From: Bifidobacterium aerophilum
Lineage (GTDB): Bacteria > Actinomycetota > Actinomycetes > Actinomycetales > Bifidobacteriaceae
Reading direction: 5' to 3'
NCBI RefSeq assembly: GCF_010667685.1
Contig: NZ_WHZW01000021.1
Span: 1-57,364, forward strand
Length of the DNA stretch: 57,364 nucleotides
In this document: piece after piece, positions 10,498 to 19,755 of the stretch
How the letters are laid out: each line of letters begins with the position of its first letter
How positions within the stretch are numbered: the stretch's first letter is position 1
Translations under genes and position numbers: made by a program
Notes under the pieces: model-generated
Seen by the model: only the letters and a program-made list of their open reading frames with translations
Database searches by the model: none
Told to the model about the DNA's origin: nothing

Positions 10498-11768
10498 TGT
10501 TCGAAGTCTACATCCATGTGCCGTTCTGCATGCGTCGCTGTGGGTATTGTGATTTCAATACATACACGGCGGCCGATCTCGGTGCGGGGGCCTCGCGCGG
10601 CAACTACGCCAACATGGTCATCCGCGAGATGGCATTGGTCCGGCAATGGCAGCTCGATCGCGGCATTGAAGAACCGCCGGCCTCCACCGTGTTCTTCGGC
10701 GGCGGCACGCCCACGATCCTCTCGGCGGACGATCTTGTCTCCATGCTGGATGCGATCCGCGAGACATGGGGCATCGAACCGGGCGCGGAGATCACCACCG
10801 AAGCCAACCCGGACACCGTCAACGAGTACTACATCAACCGGCTCGCCGAAGGCGGCTTCACCCGCATCTCCTTCGGCATGCAGTCCTCCGTGCCGCACGT
10901 GCTGCGCACGCTCGACCGAACGCATACCCCCGCGAACGTGGCAGCTGGCGTCAAAGCGGCGAACAAGGCCGGACTGCGTTCCAGCGTCGACCTGATCTAC
11001 GGTGCGCCGGGGGAGAGCCTCGACGATTGGTGCACGTCGGTGCGCACGGCCATCGACCTCGGTGCCAACCACATTTCCGCGTACGCGCTCACCGTCGAAC
11101 CGACCACGAAAATGGGCCGTCAGATCGCCGCCGGCACCCTGCCCAAGCCGGATGACGACGACGAGGCCGCAAAATACGAGATCGCCGACGACCTGTTCAC
11201 GGCCGCCGGACTCGAATGGTACGAGGTGTCCAACTGGGCGCGACCCGGCTATGAAAGCCGACACAACCTCGGCTACTGGCGCAACGTCGACTGGGCCGGA
11301 CTCGGCCCGGGCGCGCACTCGCACTACAATCATGTGGCCGGCAACGGCGATATGGACGACGGTGCGGACAATGCCGCTACCACCGATTCGCAGCATGACG
11401 CGCACGGCCTGCGCAGCTGGGACATCGCCCACCCGCGTCTATGGGGCACCGCCATCAACGAAGACCGCATCCCATGGGGCGGCAGCGAGACCATCACGTC
11501 GGGTGAGAACCTTGAGGAGCTCATCATGCTCGGCCTGCGACTGCGCGAAGGTCTCGACCTAAACCGCATCAACCAGTCCGTCGACGAATCCGAAGCCGGT
11601 GGGGGGACTGCGCCATTCCGCCATATCGATCCCGCCGAACTGCGGCCCATGGTCGACGACGGTCTCATCGTCGTCGACCCCGCAACCGAGCGCGTGATAC
11701 CCACTCGAAAGGGCCGTCTGCTCAACGACGCCGTCATCGAACGCTTCTTCGATCTGGCTGGCGTATGA
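10497..11768 (+). CDS. hemW: Radical SAM protein HemW (coproporphyrinogen III oxidase-like, heme chaperone)
   Basis: This 423-aa radical SAM protein has the cluster motif CxxxCxxC at Cys11, Cys15 and Cys18 (PFCMRRCGYCDF), then FFGGGTPT, EANPDT and the SFGMQS region of the HemN/HemW family. The C-terminal HemN domain is present. It lacks the fully HemN-specific N-terminus, so it is classed as HemW, a heme-binding chaperone rather than an oxidase. The GTG start at 10497 overlaps the lepA stop (TAGTG), so the genes are coupled. An internal variable insert rich in Asp/Asn lies near residues 280-320. Confidence 0.92.
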
Positions 11769-11908
11769 GACATTGACGGTCATGCCGGCGCGGAGGACAT
11801 CACTGCGAGCCGCGCAATACCGGTCGTAGGGAGAGATGCCTTTCGGAATTGTTTTTCCGCCGGATCGGCGGGATAATGAAACTGTACGATCCGTGGAAGG
11901 GGCACATC

Positions 11909-12295
11909 ATGAATCCGAATCCGTATCCTCAGCCGTTCCAGGAGCAACCGCCGGCACAGCCGCCGACGGGTCCTGCGCAGGGGCAGCCGTTCACGCCTCC
12001 CGCCCCGATGCAACAGGTTCCCGGCCCGATACCGGCCGTGCCTGCGCAAAAACCAAATGAGATATCGCGCGGGTTCGCAGTCGCCGGACTGGTGCTTGCG
12101 GTAATCGCCGCAGTGTGCGCGCTCATGCCGTTGTGGGACAAGGTGAGCGTGTTCGGTGTGGTCGGTCTTGCGTTGGATGCGATCGCGGCGTGCAGCCTGT
12201 TCAACGACCGCAACCGTACGCCGGTGTGGATCGGCATGGTCGTTGTCGCGGCCCTGTTGTGCATCGCTTCGATCCTCGTAGTGGCGCTTACCTGA
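11909..12295 (+). CDS. Small membrane protein with Pro-rich N-terminus
   Basis: This 128-aa protein has N-terminal residues 1-45 that are Pro/Gln-rich (MNPNPYPQPFQEQPP and onward) and predicted to be disordered. They precede three hydrophobic helices (GFAVAGLVLAVIAAVCALM, VFGVVGLALDAIAACSLF, VWIGMVVVAALLCIASILV). The layout matches the widespread actinobacterial 'Pro-rich tail plus small membrane domain' (DUF4190-like) proteins of unknown function. The ATG at 11909 is preferred because ggaagggg precedes it. It lies downstream of hemW with a 140-nt gap that includes its own likely promoter. Confidence 0.75.
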   Translation: MNPNPYPQPFQEQPPAQPPTGPAQGQPFTPPAPMQQVPGPIPAVPAQKPNEISRGFAVAGLVLAVIAAVCALMPLWDKVSVFGVVGLALDAIAACSLFNDRNRTPVWIGMVVVAALLCIASILVVALT

Positions 12296-12358
12296 TATCG
12301 GGGAGCGCCCGAAGAAGGGTTGGCGAAACGGGAAATTCGCCGACGGCTCCAGCAATTC

Positions 12359-13000
12359 TCACCACAGCACGTCGATCGGTGCCGTGGTTTTGTTTTTCTC
12401 GATGATGAGGCATATCTCGTCCGGAGACTCCTTGCAACCGCGACGCAGCCACAGCCAGATGATCGAGGCGACGGCGGAGACGAGGATCTCCATCGCGTAA
12501 TCGGCGGGGATGCCGTTGTATGACGGTTGCGGCTGGGCGCCGAACCGTTTGGCTTGCGCGACGATGAGCTTTTTAAGCACTGCCTTGACCCGGTCATAGA
12601 GTTGGAAGTCGTTGCCGGACTGCGATACCGCGTCGAAGAACGCGAAATCGTTCTTGATGTACCGCAATGCCTCGGCGATGGCTCGGGTCTGGAACGCGTC
12701 GCAGATCGCCTTGCCTGTACGCGTCGTGATGTGCGTGTCCGTTTCGGCGTTGGCGATGAGGATGTCCGTCAGGTCGGCGATGGTGTCGTCGATGAGCTGT
12801 TGCCTCAGATCGAACTTGTCGACGTAATGCATGTAGAACGTGCCTCGGTTGATGCCGGCCGTGCGGGCGATGTCGCTCACGGTCATCGCGTCGAAGCCCT
12901 TCGCCTTGACGAGCGTGGTGAATGCGGCCTTGATCTTGGCTTCGGTTTTCGTGTTGCGTTTGACCGGTGCCGCGGTCGCGTTCGCCGTTGCGGTTGCCAT
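12359..13000 (-). CDS. TetR family regulator of the adjacent ABC exporter
   Basis: This 213-aa protein has a TetR HTH at residues ~20-65 (FTTLVKAKGFDAMTVSDIA, then TAGINRGTFYMHYVDKFDL). Its C-terminal domain is of the TetR_C type. The ATG at 13000 is chosen because AGGAGG lies 7 nt upstream. Longer in-frame starts would cross the promoter. It is divergent from the ABC ATPase/permease pair at 13314-17434. Two CAACAYGTTG palindromes lie in the gap, one next to each promoter, so it probably represses itself and the exporter. Confidence 0.88.
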   Translation of the reverse strand: MATATANATAAPVKRNTKTEAKIKAAFTTLVKAKGFDAMTVSDIARTAGINRGTFYMHYVDKFDLRQQLIDDTIADLTDILIANAETDTHITTRTGKAICDAFQTRAIAEALRYIKNDFAFFDAVSQSGNDFQLYDRVKAVLKKLIVAQAKRFGAQPQPSYNGIPADYAMEILVSAVASIIWLWLRRGCKESPDEICLIIEKNKTTAPIDVLW

Positions 13001-13065
13001 GATGTGCCTCCTTGACTGACGTGTCGGGATGATCCGAGGATGGATGATGCTGACCGATATTCTAT

Positions 13066-13075
13066 CAACACGTTG
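13066..13075. promoter_or_regulatory. CAACACGTTG operator, TetR side
   Basis: A 10-bp near-palindrome lies 66 nt upstream of the TetR start. It differs by one base from the perfect palindrome CAACATGTTG at 13190-13199 on the exporter side. A related TCAACA half-site occurs at about 13094. Paired copies of one motif at both ends of a divergent promoter region are the usual picture for a TetR operator. Confidence 0.5.
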
Positions 13076-13187
13076 TCTGTTTAGTGGCTGAATCAACAAT
13101 GTTTTCCGTTGTGTTCAATCTGAACAGATCGAGAAAAACCGTTGATTGACTTGGATTTACGGCTGTTCTTACCATTGCGGCAGTTAA

Positions 13188-13217
13188 ATCAACATGTTGT
13201 TCAAACAAGATGTTGAT
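13188..13217. promoter_or_regulatory. Operator cluster, exporter side
   Basis: Arms ATCAACAT (13188-13195) and ATGTTGAT (13210-13217) form an inverted repeat. The left arm also belongs to the perfect 10-bp palindrome CAACATGTTG (13190-13199). It lies about 100 nt upstream of the ABC ATPase start, in AT-rich promoter DNA. Confidence 0.55.
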
Positions 13218-13242
13218 GAATGACTGCGCAAACGTATGACTA

Positions 13243-13290
13243 CCCCTCAGTCGGCTACGCCGACAGCTCCCCTGGCAAGGGGAGCCAAGG
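13243..13290. repeat. Double-hairpin intergenic repeat (gut-bacterial type)
   Basis: Two adjacent perfect hairpins are present: gtcggc-tac-gccgac (13250-13264) and gctcccct-ggca-aggggagc (13266-13285), flanked by ccctca and caagg. From memory, very similar 'CTCAGTCGGC..GCCGACAGCTCCCC..GGGGAGCC' repeats occur in intergenic regions of several gut bacteria. The copy here sits in the 5' leader of the ABC exporter, between the operator and the start codon, where it would fold in the mRNA. Confidence 0.6.
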
Positions 13291-13313
13291 TAAGGGTGAA
13301 AGGAACATAAGAC

Positions 13314-14015
13314 ATGGTCTATATCGAGATGGTGCACAGCTTCAAGCGGTACCACATGGGAGACACGACCATCACCGCCAACAACGACGTGAGCTTCGGC
13401 ATCGAGAAAGGCGAGCTTGCGATCATCCTCGGCTCGTCCGGCGCCGGCAAGTCGACCGTGCTCAACATCCTCGGCGGCATGGACACGAATTCCGAGGGCC
13501 AGGTCATCATCGACGGCAAGGACATCTCGAACTACACCGCCCACCAGCTCACCGACTACCGTCGCCACGACATCGGCTTCGTGTTCCAGTTCTACAACCT
13601 CGTCGCCAACCTCACCGCCAAGGAGAACGTCGAACTCGCCTCCGAAATCGTGAAGGACGCGCAGGATCCGGTCCAGACGCTCATCGACGTCGGGCTGAAG
13701 GATCGCATCAACAACTTCCCCGCGCAGCTGTCCGGCGGCGAACAGCAGCGCGTCGCCATCGCGCGCGCCGTCGCCAAGAACCCGAAGATCCTGCTGTGCG
13801 ACGAGCCGACCGGCGCGCTCGACTACAACACCGGCAAGCAGGTGCTCCAGATTTTGCAGGACCAGAGCCGCAAGAAGGGCGCGACCGTCGTCATCGTCAC
13901 CCACAACTCGGCCATCGCGCCGATCGCCGACCGCGTCATCCACATGCACGACGCACGCGTCAAATCGATCGACATCAACGAACATCCGATGGACATCAAG
14001 GATCTGGAGTGGTAA
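13314..14015 (+). CDS. ABC transporter ATPase, MacB/LolD-like
   Basis: This 233-aa ABC ATPase has Walker [10 protein letters not shown] (40-48), Q-loop region [13 protein letters not shown], signature LSGGEQQR (139-146), Walker [13 protein letters not shown] (159-170) and an H-loop in VIVTHN. It is most like the MacB/LolD/FtsE group that works with FtsX-type permeases. That fits the FtsX-like permease starting 2 nt after its stop, and together they form an exporter or mechanotransmission system. It is controlled, by context, by the divergent TetR gene. The start is ATG at 13314 with a weak ribosome site (aaaggaac). Confidence 0.92.
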   Translation: MVYIEMVHSFKRYHMGDTTITANNDVSFGIEKGELAIILGSSGAGKSTVLNILGGMDTNSEGQVIIDGKDISNYTAHQLTDYRRHDIGFVFQFYNLVANLTAKENVELASEIVKDAQDPVQTLIDVGLKDRINNFPAQLSGGEQQRVAIARAVAKNPKILLCDEPTGALDYNTGKQVLQILQDQSRKKGATVVIVTHNSAIAPIADRVIHMHDARVKSIDINEHPMDIKDLEW

Positions 14016-14017
14016 CC

Positions 14018-17000
14018 ATGACCGAATTCACCGACTTCATCGAACCGGACGGTGCCCGGCGTCCGAACGACGCCGCGCGTCGCCGCGTCGCCAAACGCAA
14101 ACGCCGCCGCAACAACGTTCCGCGCAAACGCATGCTGTGGAAGGACATCCGCGTCACCCTCGCCAAGTCGAAGGGCCGATTCGTCTCGATCGTCAGCCTC
14201 ATGATGCTCGGCTCGTTCGCGCTCGTCGGCCTGTTCGTCACCGGGCCCGACATGCAGGCGACCGGCACCTCCTTCTACGGCGAGCACAACCTCGCCGACG
14301 TGACCGTCATCAGCGACTACGGCTTGAGCCAGTCGGACGAGACGATCATCCGCGACACCGACGGCGTACGCCAGGCCGAATTCGGCTACTTCAAGGACGT
14401 GACCATCAAGGGCAGCAACCACAGCCTGCGCGTCTACTCCAAACCCGACGCCGTCTCCGGATACCGCGTCGTCGAAGGACGCATGCCGAACAAGACCGGC
14501 GAAATCGCGCTCGACTCGGCCGAACGCGACCGGTACGCGATCGACAGCACCGTACAGGTCACCGAACTGCCCGACATTGCCGGCGACACCATCCTCAAGC
14601 AGACCAGGTACACCGTGGTCGGCTTCGTCGACGCCAGCGAAATCGTCTCCGACCTCAACATGGGACAATCCACGGCCGGCACCGGCGAACTCGACGGCTA
14701 CGGCGTGGTCGTACGCGATACGTTCGACTCTGACGTGACGATGATCGGCCGCGTCACCTTCGACGACACGCAGCACGTCGACTACTGGACCGGTGAATAC
14801 CGCGACCGCGTGCAGACGCACAAGAACACGCTCACCAAGCGCCTCGCCGGCCAGCCCAAGGCGCGGGCCGCCTCAATCCGCGAAGACCGACGCAAGCAGA
14901 TCGACAAGGCGCAAGACAAGGTCGACGACGCGAAACAACAGCTTGAGGACGCCGAACAGCAGCTCACGGACGCGAAGACGCAGATCGAATCGGCCAAGGA
15001 CCAGATGACCCAAGGCGAGATCACCGCCGTCGACCAAGGCTCCGCCGCAGCCGCCGAACTGTCCGGAGCACTCGCGCAGATCGCCGCGGCCGGCTCGCAG
15101 ATCACCTCCGGACAGACCCAGCTCGCCGCCGGCGCCCAACAGCTCACGCAGGGCCAAGACCAGCTCGACTCGTCATGGCAGCAGCTCTCGCAGGCCAAAA
15201 CCCAACTCGACGCGGCCCGCACCGTCCTCGAATCGGTCAAACCCGTCCTCGACAAAACCGGCGCGATGCTGACCGACTGGGCCAACAGCGGCCTGACCGG
15301 CGGCGTATACGACACCGTCAAGGCGCAATACGACAAGGCGCTCGCCGCCTACAACGACGCCGCCGCGCAATACAACACCCAGCTGAACGCCTACAACGCC
15401 GCACTCCAGCAGTGGAACGACGCAGCGACGCAACTCAAGGAAGGCACCGAGGAATACCGCAAGAACGCGGCCGCGCTCTCCGACGCATCCAGGCAACTCG
15501 CCGACAAGCAGACCGAACTCGGCCAGGCCGTCTCCACCGCGCCGGACGGCACATCGACCGGCAACGGCATCTCGTCCGGCGCCACGCAGCTCATCCAAGG
15601 CCAGCGCGACATCGAGAAGGCCGAAGACCAGTACGCGCAGAAACTCCAGGAATTCAACGAAGCGAAACCCGCCGCCGAAGCGAAGATCGCCGCGGCCGAA
15701 CACGACATCGCGCTCGCCCGCGAAAAGATCGACACGCTCGAAGTTCCCGCCTATTCGATCGACGGGCGGCGCGAAGGGCTCACCTCCAACGGCTACCGCG
15801 TGTACGAGATCATCGCAAACATCGTCGGCAAGCTCGCCATGATCTTCCCCGTGTTCCTCTACTTCGTCGCCGCGCTCGTCACGTTTTCCACGATGGGCCG
15901 CATGGTCGACGAGGAACGCGTCAACTCCGGCACCTTGAAGGCGCTCGGCTACGGCAATGCGGACATCCTCAAGAAGTTCACGGTCTACGGCTTCGCCGCA
16001 TCCACCGTCGGCACGATCCTCGGCGTCGCCGCCGGCCACGCGATCCTGCCGCTCATCGTCTACCATGCGTACAGCGACGGGTTCACCATGCCGGTCATCG
16101 AACTGAAGTTCCATCCCGTCGTCACCATGGTCGCGTTCCTGCTCGCCTGGGTGAGCGCCGTCGTGCCGGCCATGCTCGCCGCCGCACGCGAACTCAAGGA
16201 CAAGCCGGCCGCGCTCCTGCTGCCCAAGCCGCCGGCGAACGGGTCGAAGATCTTCCTCGAACGGCTCGGCTTCATCTGGAACCGGCTCAGCTTCACGCGC
16301 AAGGTCACAGCCAGGAATCTCTTCCGGTACAAGACACGCGGCTTCATGACGATCTTCGGCGTGATGGGCGCCGTATCGCTGCTCGTCGCCGGACTCGGCG
16401 TGCAGGGATCGATCAACCAGATCAGCGAACGCCAGTTCGACGAGGTGATCCACTACGACATGATCGTCGCCGAAAAATCCGACAACAACGACGAACAACG
16501 CGACGCCGTCGCCAAGGACATGACCGACAAGGCCGTGGACCAGGCCATGCCGATCCGCTACGAGGAACTCACCAAAACCGCCGGCAAGCAGGGCGACAAG
16601 CAGTCGATCACGCTGCTCGTCACCGACGACGCATACAACTTCGACGACTACGTGACCCTGCGCTCGCGAGTCGGTCACCAGCCGCAGATCCTCACCGATC
16701 GCGGCGCGGTCATCTCCGAACGCATGGCCTCGATGCTTGGCGCGAAGGCCGGCGACATGATCCGCGTCACCGGCGAGGACGGCACTGAGCGTTCCGTGCG
16801 CGTGGACGGCGTGAGCGAGATGTACATCGGGCATCTCATGGTCATGACGTCCGGTGGTTACGAACACGTGTTCGGCGAGGACTACCAGTCGAACGCATAT
16901 CTGGTGCGGCTCAAGGACGACTCGATCGAGAACGCCGAGAAGCAGGGCGCGAGGTTCATGAAGAACGACGGCGTGCGCGGCGTGGTGCAGAACACCACGA

Positions 17001-17434
17001 TGAAGAACCAGGTCGCCACGATCGTCGACTCCCTGAACCAGATCATGGAGGTGCTCGTGCTCGTGGCCGGACTGCTCGCCGTGGTGATCCTGTACAACCT
17101 CACCAACCTGAACGTGTCCGAACGCATCCGGGAGCTCTCGACCATCAAGGTGCTCGGCTTCCATTCGAACGAGACGACCATGTACATCTACCGCGAAACC
17201 ATCATATTGTCCGCGATCGGCATCCTCGCCGGCTATGGGTTCGGCGCCGGACTCCACCGGTACATCATCGACGAGGTACCGCCGGACGAGGTCATGTTCG
17301 ATCCGGCGCTCGGCTGGCCCGCGTTCGTGGTGCCCGCGTTGCTCGTCGCCGCGGTGCTGGCCGCGCTCGGCGTGGTCGTCTACCGGCAGCTCAAGAACGT
17401 GGACATGCTGGCCGCACTCAAGTCGGTGGAATAA
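14018..17434 (+). CDS. FtsX-like ABC permease with long extracellular coiled coil
   Basis: This 1138-aa permease has a basic cytoplasmic N-terminus (residues ~20-45, RRRVAKRKRRRNN) and a first membrane helix near 55-75. A large extracellular domain follows. Residues ~287-575 are rich in Gln/Ala/Lys/Asp heptads (AQDKVDDAKQQLEDAEQQLT and onward), a long coiled coil. A three-helix FtsX core lies near 605-725. A second extracellular domain and a final FtsX core are at ~1005-1138. This is the architecture of large Gram-positive FtsX-type permeases that act on membrane-embedded substrates or peptides. It is the partner of the ATPase just upstream. Confidence 0.9.
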   Translation: MTEFTDFIEPDGARRPNDAARRRVAKRKRRRNNVPRKRMLWKDIRVTLAKSKGRFVSIVSLMMLGSFALVGLFVTGPDMQATGTSFYGEHNLADVTVISDYGLSQSDETIIRDTDGVRQAEFGYFKDVTIKGSNHSLRVYSKPDAVSGYRVVEGRMPNKTGEIALDSAERDRYAIDSTVQVTELPDIAGDTILKQTRYTVVGFVDASEIVSDLNMGQSTAGTGELDGYGVVVRDTFDSDVTMIGRVTFDDTQHVDYWTGEYRDRVQTHKNTLTKRLAGQPKARAASIREDRRKQIDKAQDKVDDAKQQLEDAEQQLTDAKTQIESAKDQMTQGEITAVDQGSAAAAELSGALAQIAAAGSQITSGQTQLAAGAQQLTQGQDQLDSSWQQLSQAKTQLDAARTVLESVKPVLDKTGAMLTDWANSGLTGGVYDTVKAQYDKALAAYNDAAAQYNTQLNAYNAALQQWNDAATQLKEGTEEYRKNAAALSDASRQLADKQTELGQAVSTAPDGTSTGNGISSGATQLIQGQRDIEKAEDQYAQKLQEFNEAKPAAEAKIAAAEHDIALAREKIDTLEVPAYSIDGRREGLTSNGYRVYEIIANIVGKLAMIFPVFLYFVAALVTFSTMGRMVDEERVNSGTLKALGYGNADILKKFTVYGFAASTVGTILGVAAGHAILPLIVYHAYSDGFTMPVIELKFHPVVTMVAFLLAWVSAVVPAMLAAARELKDKPAALLLPKPPANGSKIFLERLGFIWNRLSFTRKVTARNLFRYKTRGFMTIFGVMGAVSLLVAGLGVQGSINQISERQFDEVIHYDMIVAEKSDNNDEQRDAVAKDMTDKAVDQAMPIRYEELTKTAGKQGDKQSITLLVTDDAYNFDDYVTLRSRVGHQPQILTDRGAVISERMASMLGAKAGDMIRVTGEDGTERSVRVDGVSEMYIGHLMVMTSGGYEHVFGEDYQSNAYLVRLKDDSIENAEKQGARFMKNDGVRGVVQNTTMKNQVATIVDSLNQIMEVLVLVAGLLAVVILYNLTNLNVSERIRELSTIKVLGFHSNETTMYIYRETIILSAIGILAGYGFGAGLHRYIIDEVPPDEVMFDPALGWPAFVVPALLVAAVLAALGVVVYRQLKNVDMLAALKSVE

Positions 17435-17476
17435 AGGCCGGCGGCGGAAGGCCTGTCGTGCTGTTTGCGAGCACGG

Positions 17477-17513
17477 CGCGGCATCAGGAAGATTGAATCT
17501 CCCTGACGCCGCG
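17477..17513 (+). terminator. Hairpin downstream of the ABC exporter
   Basis: The stem is cgcggc-a-tcagg paired with cctga-c-gccgcg, with one A/C mismatch and a 14-nt loop. It lies about 40 nt after the permease stop. Only a short T-run (gtgttt) follows, so termination strength is uncertain. Confidence 0.5.
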
Positions 17514-17658
17514 ACGTGTTTCGCATTCGGATCTGACCGATGTGCGGCAGCCCGCCATCGTTGCGTATCGGCAGTGCGGCGAGGTCTGCAAACGTTGGGT
17601 TGCTAAACGCGATTGACATGCGCTCGTCGGCGTGTGGTTTGCGACGCCGATTTGCATT

Positions 17659-17697
17659 TTGCTAGGTACCTTGTATTATTTGCGAGGTGCCTAGCAA
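17659..17697. promoter_or_regulatory. MarR operator overlapping the promoter
   Basis: Arms TTGCTAGGTACC (17659-17670) and GGTGCCTAGCAA (17686-17697) are inverted repeats with one mismatch over 12 bp. They are separated by 15 AT-rich bases that look like promoter sequence (ttgtattattt). The site lies 33 nt upstream of the MarR start, so the operon is probably autorepressed. Confidence 0.65.
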
Positions 17698-17729
17698 TTT
17701 TCGTGTTATCGGGAGGAAGGCGGCGAACC

Positions 17730-18173
17730 ATGACGATGAGCGACCGGGAACTGGTGGAGCTATTCCATGACGTGGCGCGTATCAGCCACCAGCGGGAAGT
17801 ACGCAGCAGCGACGCGCTCTCGCACGGCAGCGGGCAGACGCGCTGTCTGCTCACCCTGAGTGGTCTCGGTCCGGTAAGTCAGCGCCGGCTTGCTGCGATC
17901 CTGGGTATCCGGTCGGCGTCGCTGAGCGAACTGCTCGGCAAGATGGAGGCGCGCGGCTGGATCACGCGCACCCCGCATCCCGAGGACGGGCGCACGTACG
18001 TGGTCGCGCTCACCGAAGAGGGGAAAGCCGAGGCGATGCGCCGTCGGTCGGCCGGCGACGGCGCTTCCGGCGAACTGCTTGCGGCGCTCACCGAAGATCA
18101 ACGCGAACAATTCGGCGAGATCCTCGCCGCGATCAAACGCCACTATCAGGAACTTGATCGGCATGATGCCTGA
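17730..18173 (+). CDS. MarR family transcriptional regulator
   Basis: This 147-aa protein has a winged-helix MarR domain. It shows recognition-region features (RRLAAILGIRSASLSELLGK), a wing (PHPEDGRTYVVALTEEG) and terminal dimerisation helices. ATG at 17730 is chosen because GGAGGAAGG precedes it. The longer frame would cross the operator. It is the first gene of an operon with the DHA2-like exporter 49 nt downstream. MarR proteins of this layout normally repress their own operon until a ligand, often a phenolic or lipophilic compound, binds. Confidence 0.9.
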   Translation: MTMSDRELVELFHDVARISHQREVRSSDALSHGSGQTRCLLTLSGLGPVSQRRLAAILGIRSASLSELLGKMEARGWITRTPHPEDGRTYVVALTEEGKAEAMRRRSAGDGASGELLAALTEDQREQFGEILAAIKRHYQELDRHDA

Positions 18174-18222
18174 GCGCAGTCGACCGTCACATCACACAAC
18201 ATCAACCAAACGAAACATCATC

Positions 18223-19629
18223 ATGGAATCAGAACGGATCTCATTAAGCAACCGCCGCCGTGCGCTCATCTTCGCCAACATCATGCTCTCGTGCATCGCC
18301 ACCACCATCATGGCCACGGCGCTCACCACGGCCCTGCCGCCCATCGTCGCCGACCTCGGCATCACCATACAGACCGGCCAATGGCTCACCAGCGGCTACT
18401 CGCTCGCGATGGGCATCGTCATGCCGCTGACCGCCTTCCTCATCACCCGGTTCCCGACCAAACCGCTGTACCTCGCCGGCGCGGCGCTGTTCATCGTCGG
18501 CTCGCTGATCTGCGTGTCGCCGGTGCCGTTCGCCGTCATCATGGTCGGGCGCGTGATCCAGGCGTGCGGCAACGGACTGCTCATGTCGATGGCGCAGGTC
18601 GTGCTCATGACCATCTACCCGGACAACCGTGGCACGATCATGGGCTGGTACGGTCTCGCCGTCGGAGTCACGCCGGTGATCGCACCGACCTTGTCCGGCT
18701 TGATGGTCGACGCATTCGGCTGGCGGTCGATCTTCTACCTGGTGATCGCGGTGATGGCGGTGTCGCTGATCGCGGCCTGCCTCGCGTTCGACAACGTGCT
18801 GAAGACCTCGCGGCGATCCTTCGACGTGCTGTCCTTCGCGGTGAGCATCGTCGCGTTCGGCGGCGTGACGCTCGGCGTCGGCAACATCGGTTCCATGCCG
18901 TTCGTCAGCACGACGGTGCTGCTGCCGTTGGTGCTCGGCATCGCGGCGTCCGTGTGGTTCGTGATGCTGCAGCTCAAGCGCGAACGCCCGTTCCTCGACG
19001 TGCGCATATTGCGCAATCGTGGATTCGCGCTGAGCGTGATCGGCAGCATGCTGCTGTACTTCGCGATGATGGGCTCGTCGGTGATGCTGCCGCTTTACGT
19101 GCAGACCATCAAAGGCGGTTCCGCGTCGATGGCCGGCCTGGTGAGCATGCCCGGCTCGCTCGCCATGGCGGTCATCAGCCCGATGACCGGCAGACTGTAC
19201 GATCGGTTCGGCGTAAAGCGGCTGTTCCTCATCGGCGGCATCTGCCTAACGCTCAGCAACCTGTGCATGGGCTTGCTGCCGTTGGCGGCGTCGATCTGGG
19301 TGGCAGGCACGATCAACGTGGCGCGTTCGCTCGCGATCGGCTGCCTGATGATGCCGCTCGTGACCTGGGGCACCAGCTGCGCGGGGGAGGGACGTCTTGC
19401 CGACGCGAACGCGCTGCTCACCGCATTGCGCACCATCGCCGGCGCGATCGGCCAAGCCGTGTTCGTCGGGATGATGACCGCGCTGGCGGCCTCTGCGCAC
19501 TCCGGCGGCATGGATTTGGCCGCAGCGGACATGCGTGGCCTGAACCTGACGTTCCTGGCGATGGGCACATGTGCGGTCCCGCTGATCATCATCCCGCTCG
19601 TCTTCCTGCGCGCTGACCGGAACGTGTGA
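18223..19629 (+). CDS. MFS multidrug exporter, DHA2-like
   Basis: This 468-aa protein has about 14 predicted helices and is related in layout to the exporter at 3232. It contains LTTALPPIVADLGITIQTGQ, a TSGYSLAMGIVMPLTAFL helix and motif-C-like VTPVIAPTLSGLMVD. It is a probable drug/H+ antiporter in the plasma membrane. It is co-transcribed with the MarR gene. The ATG at 18223 has no strong ribosome site, and translation may be coupled to the upstream frame. An alternative in-frame start far upstream overlaps marR and is rejected. Confidence 0.87.
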   Translation: MESERISLSNRRRALIFANIMLSCIATTIMATALTTALPPIVADLGITIQTGQWLTSGYSLAMGIVMPLTAFLITRFPTKPLYLAGAALFIVGSLICVSPVPFAVIMVGRVIQACGNGLLMSMAQVVLMTIYPDNRGTIMGWYGLAVGVTPVIAPTLSGLMVDAFGWRSIFYLVIAVMAVSLIAACLAFDNVLKTSRRSFDVLSFAVSIVAFGGVTLGVGNIGSMPFVSTTVLLPLVLGIAASVWFVMLQLKRERPFLDVRILRNRGFALSVIGSMLLYFAMMGSSVMLPLYVQTIKGGSASMAGLVSMPGSLAMAVISPMTGRLYDRFGVKRLFLIGGICLTLSNLCMGLLPLAASIWVAGTINVARSLAIGCLMMPLVTWGTSCAGEGRLADANALLTALRTIAGAIGQAVFVGMMTALAASAHSGGMDLAAADMRGLNLTFLAMGTCAVPLIIIPLVFLRADRNV

Positions 19630-19755
19630 TAACTCGGCCATAACGGAACCGGCCATGATGGCACGTGCCGCGCGTCATCGCGATTGACTTCGAGCGCTCG
19701 CAGTCGGTATATCTGTTGATGGTGGCGCAAGGAGTCCGCAAAAGGAGGCGACCGA

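Noticed and set aside
15173..17257. A 694-codon minus-strand frame opposite the FtsX-like permease
   Set aside because: It is a shadow of the high-GC permease gene, with no ribosome site and no family motif.
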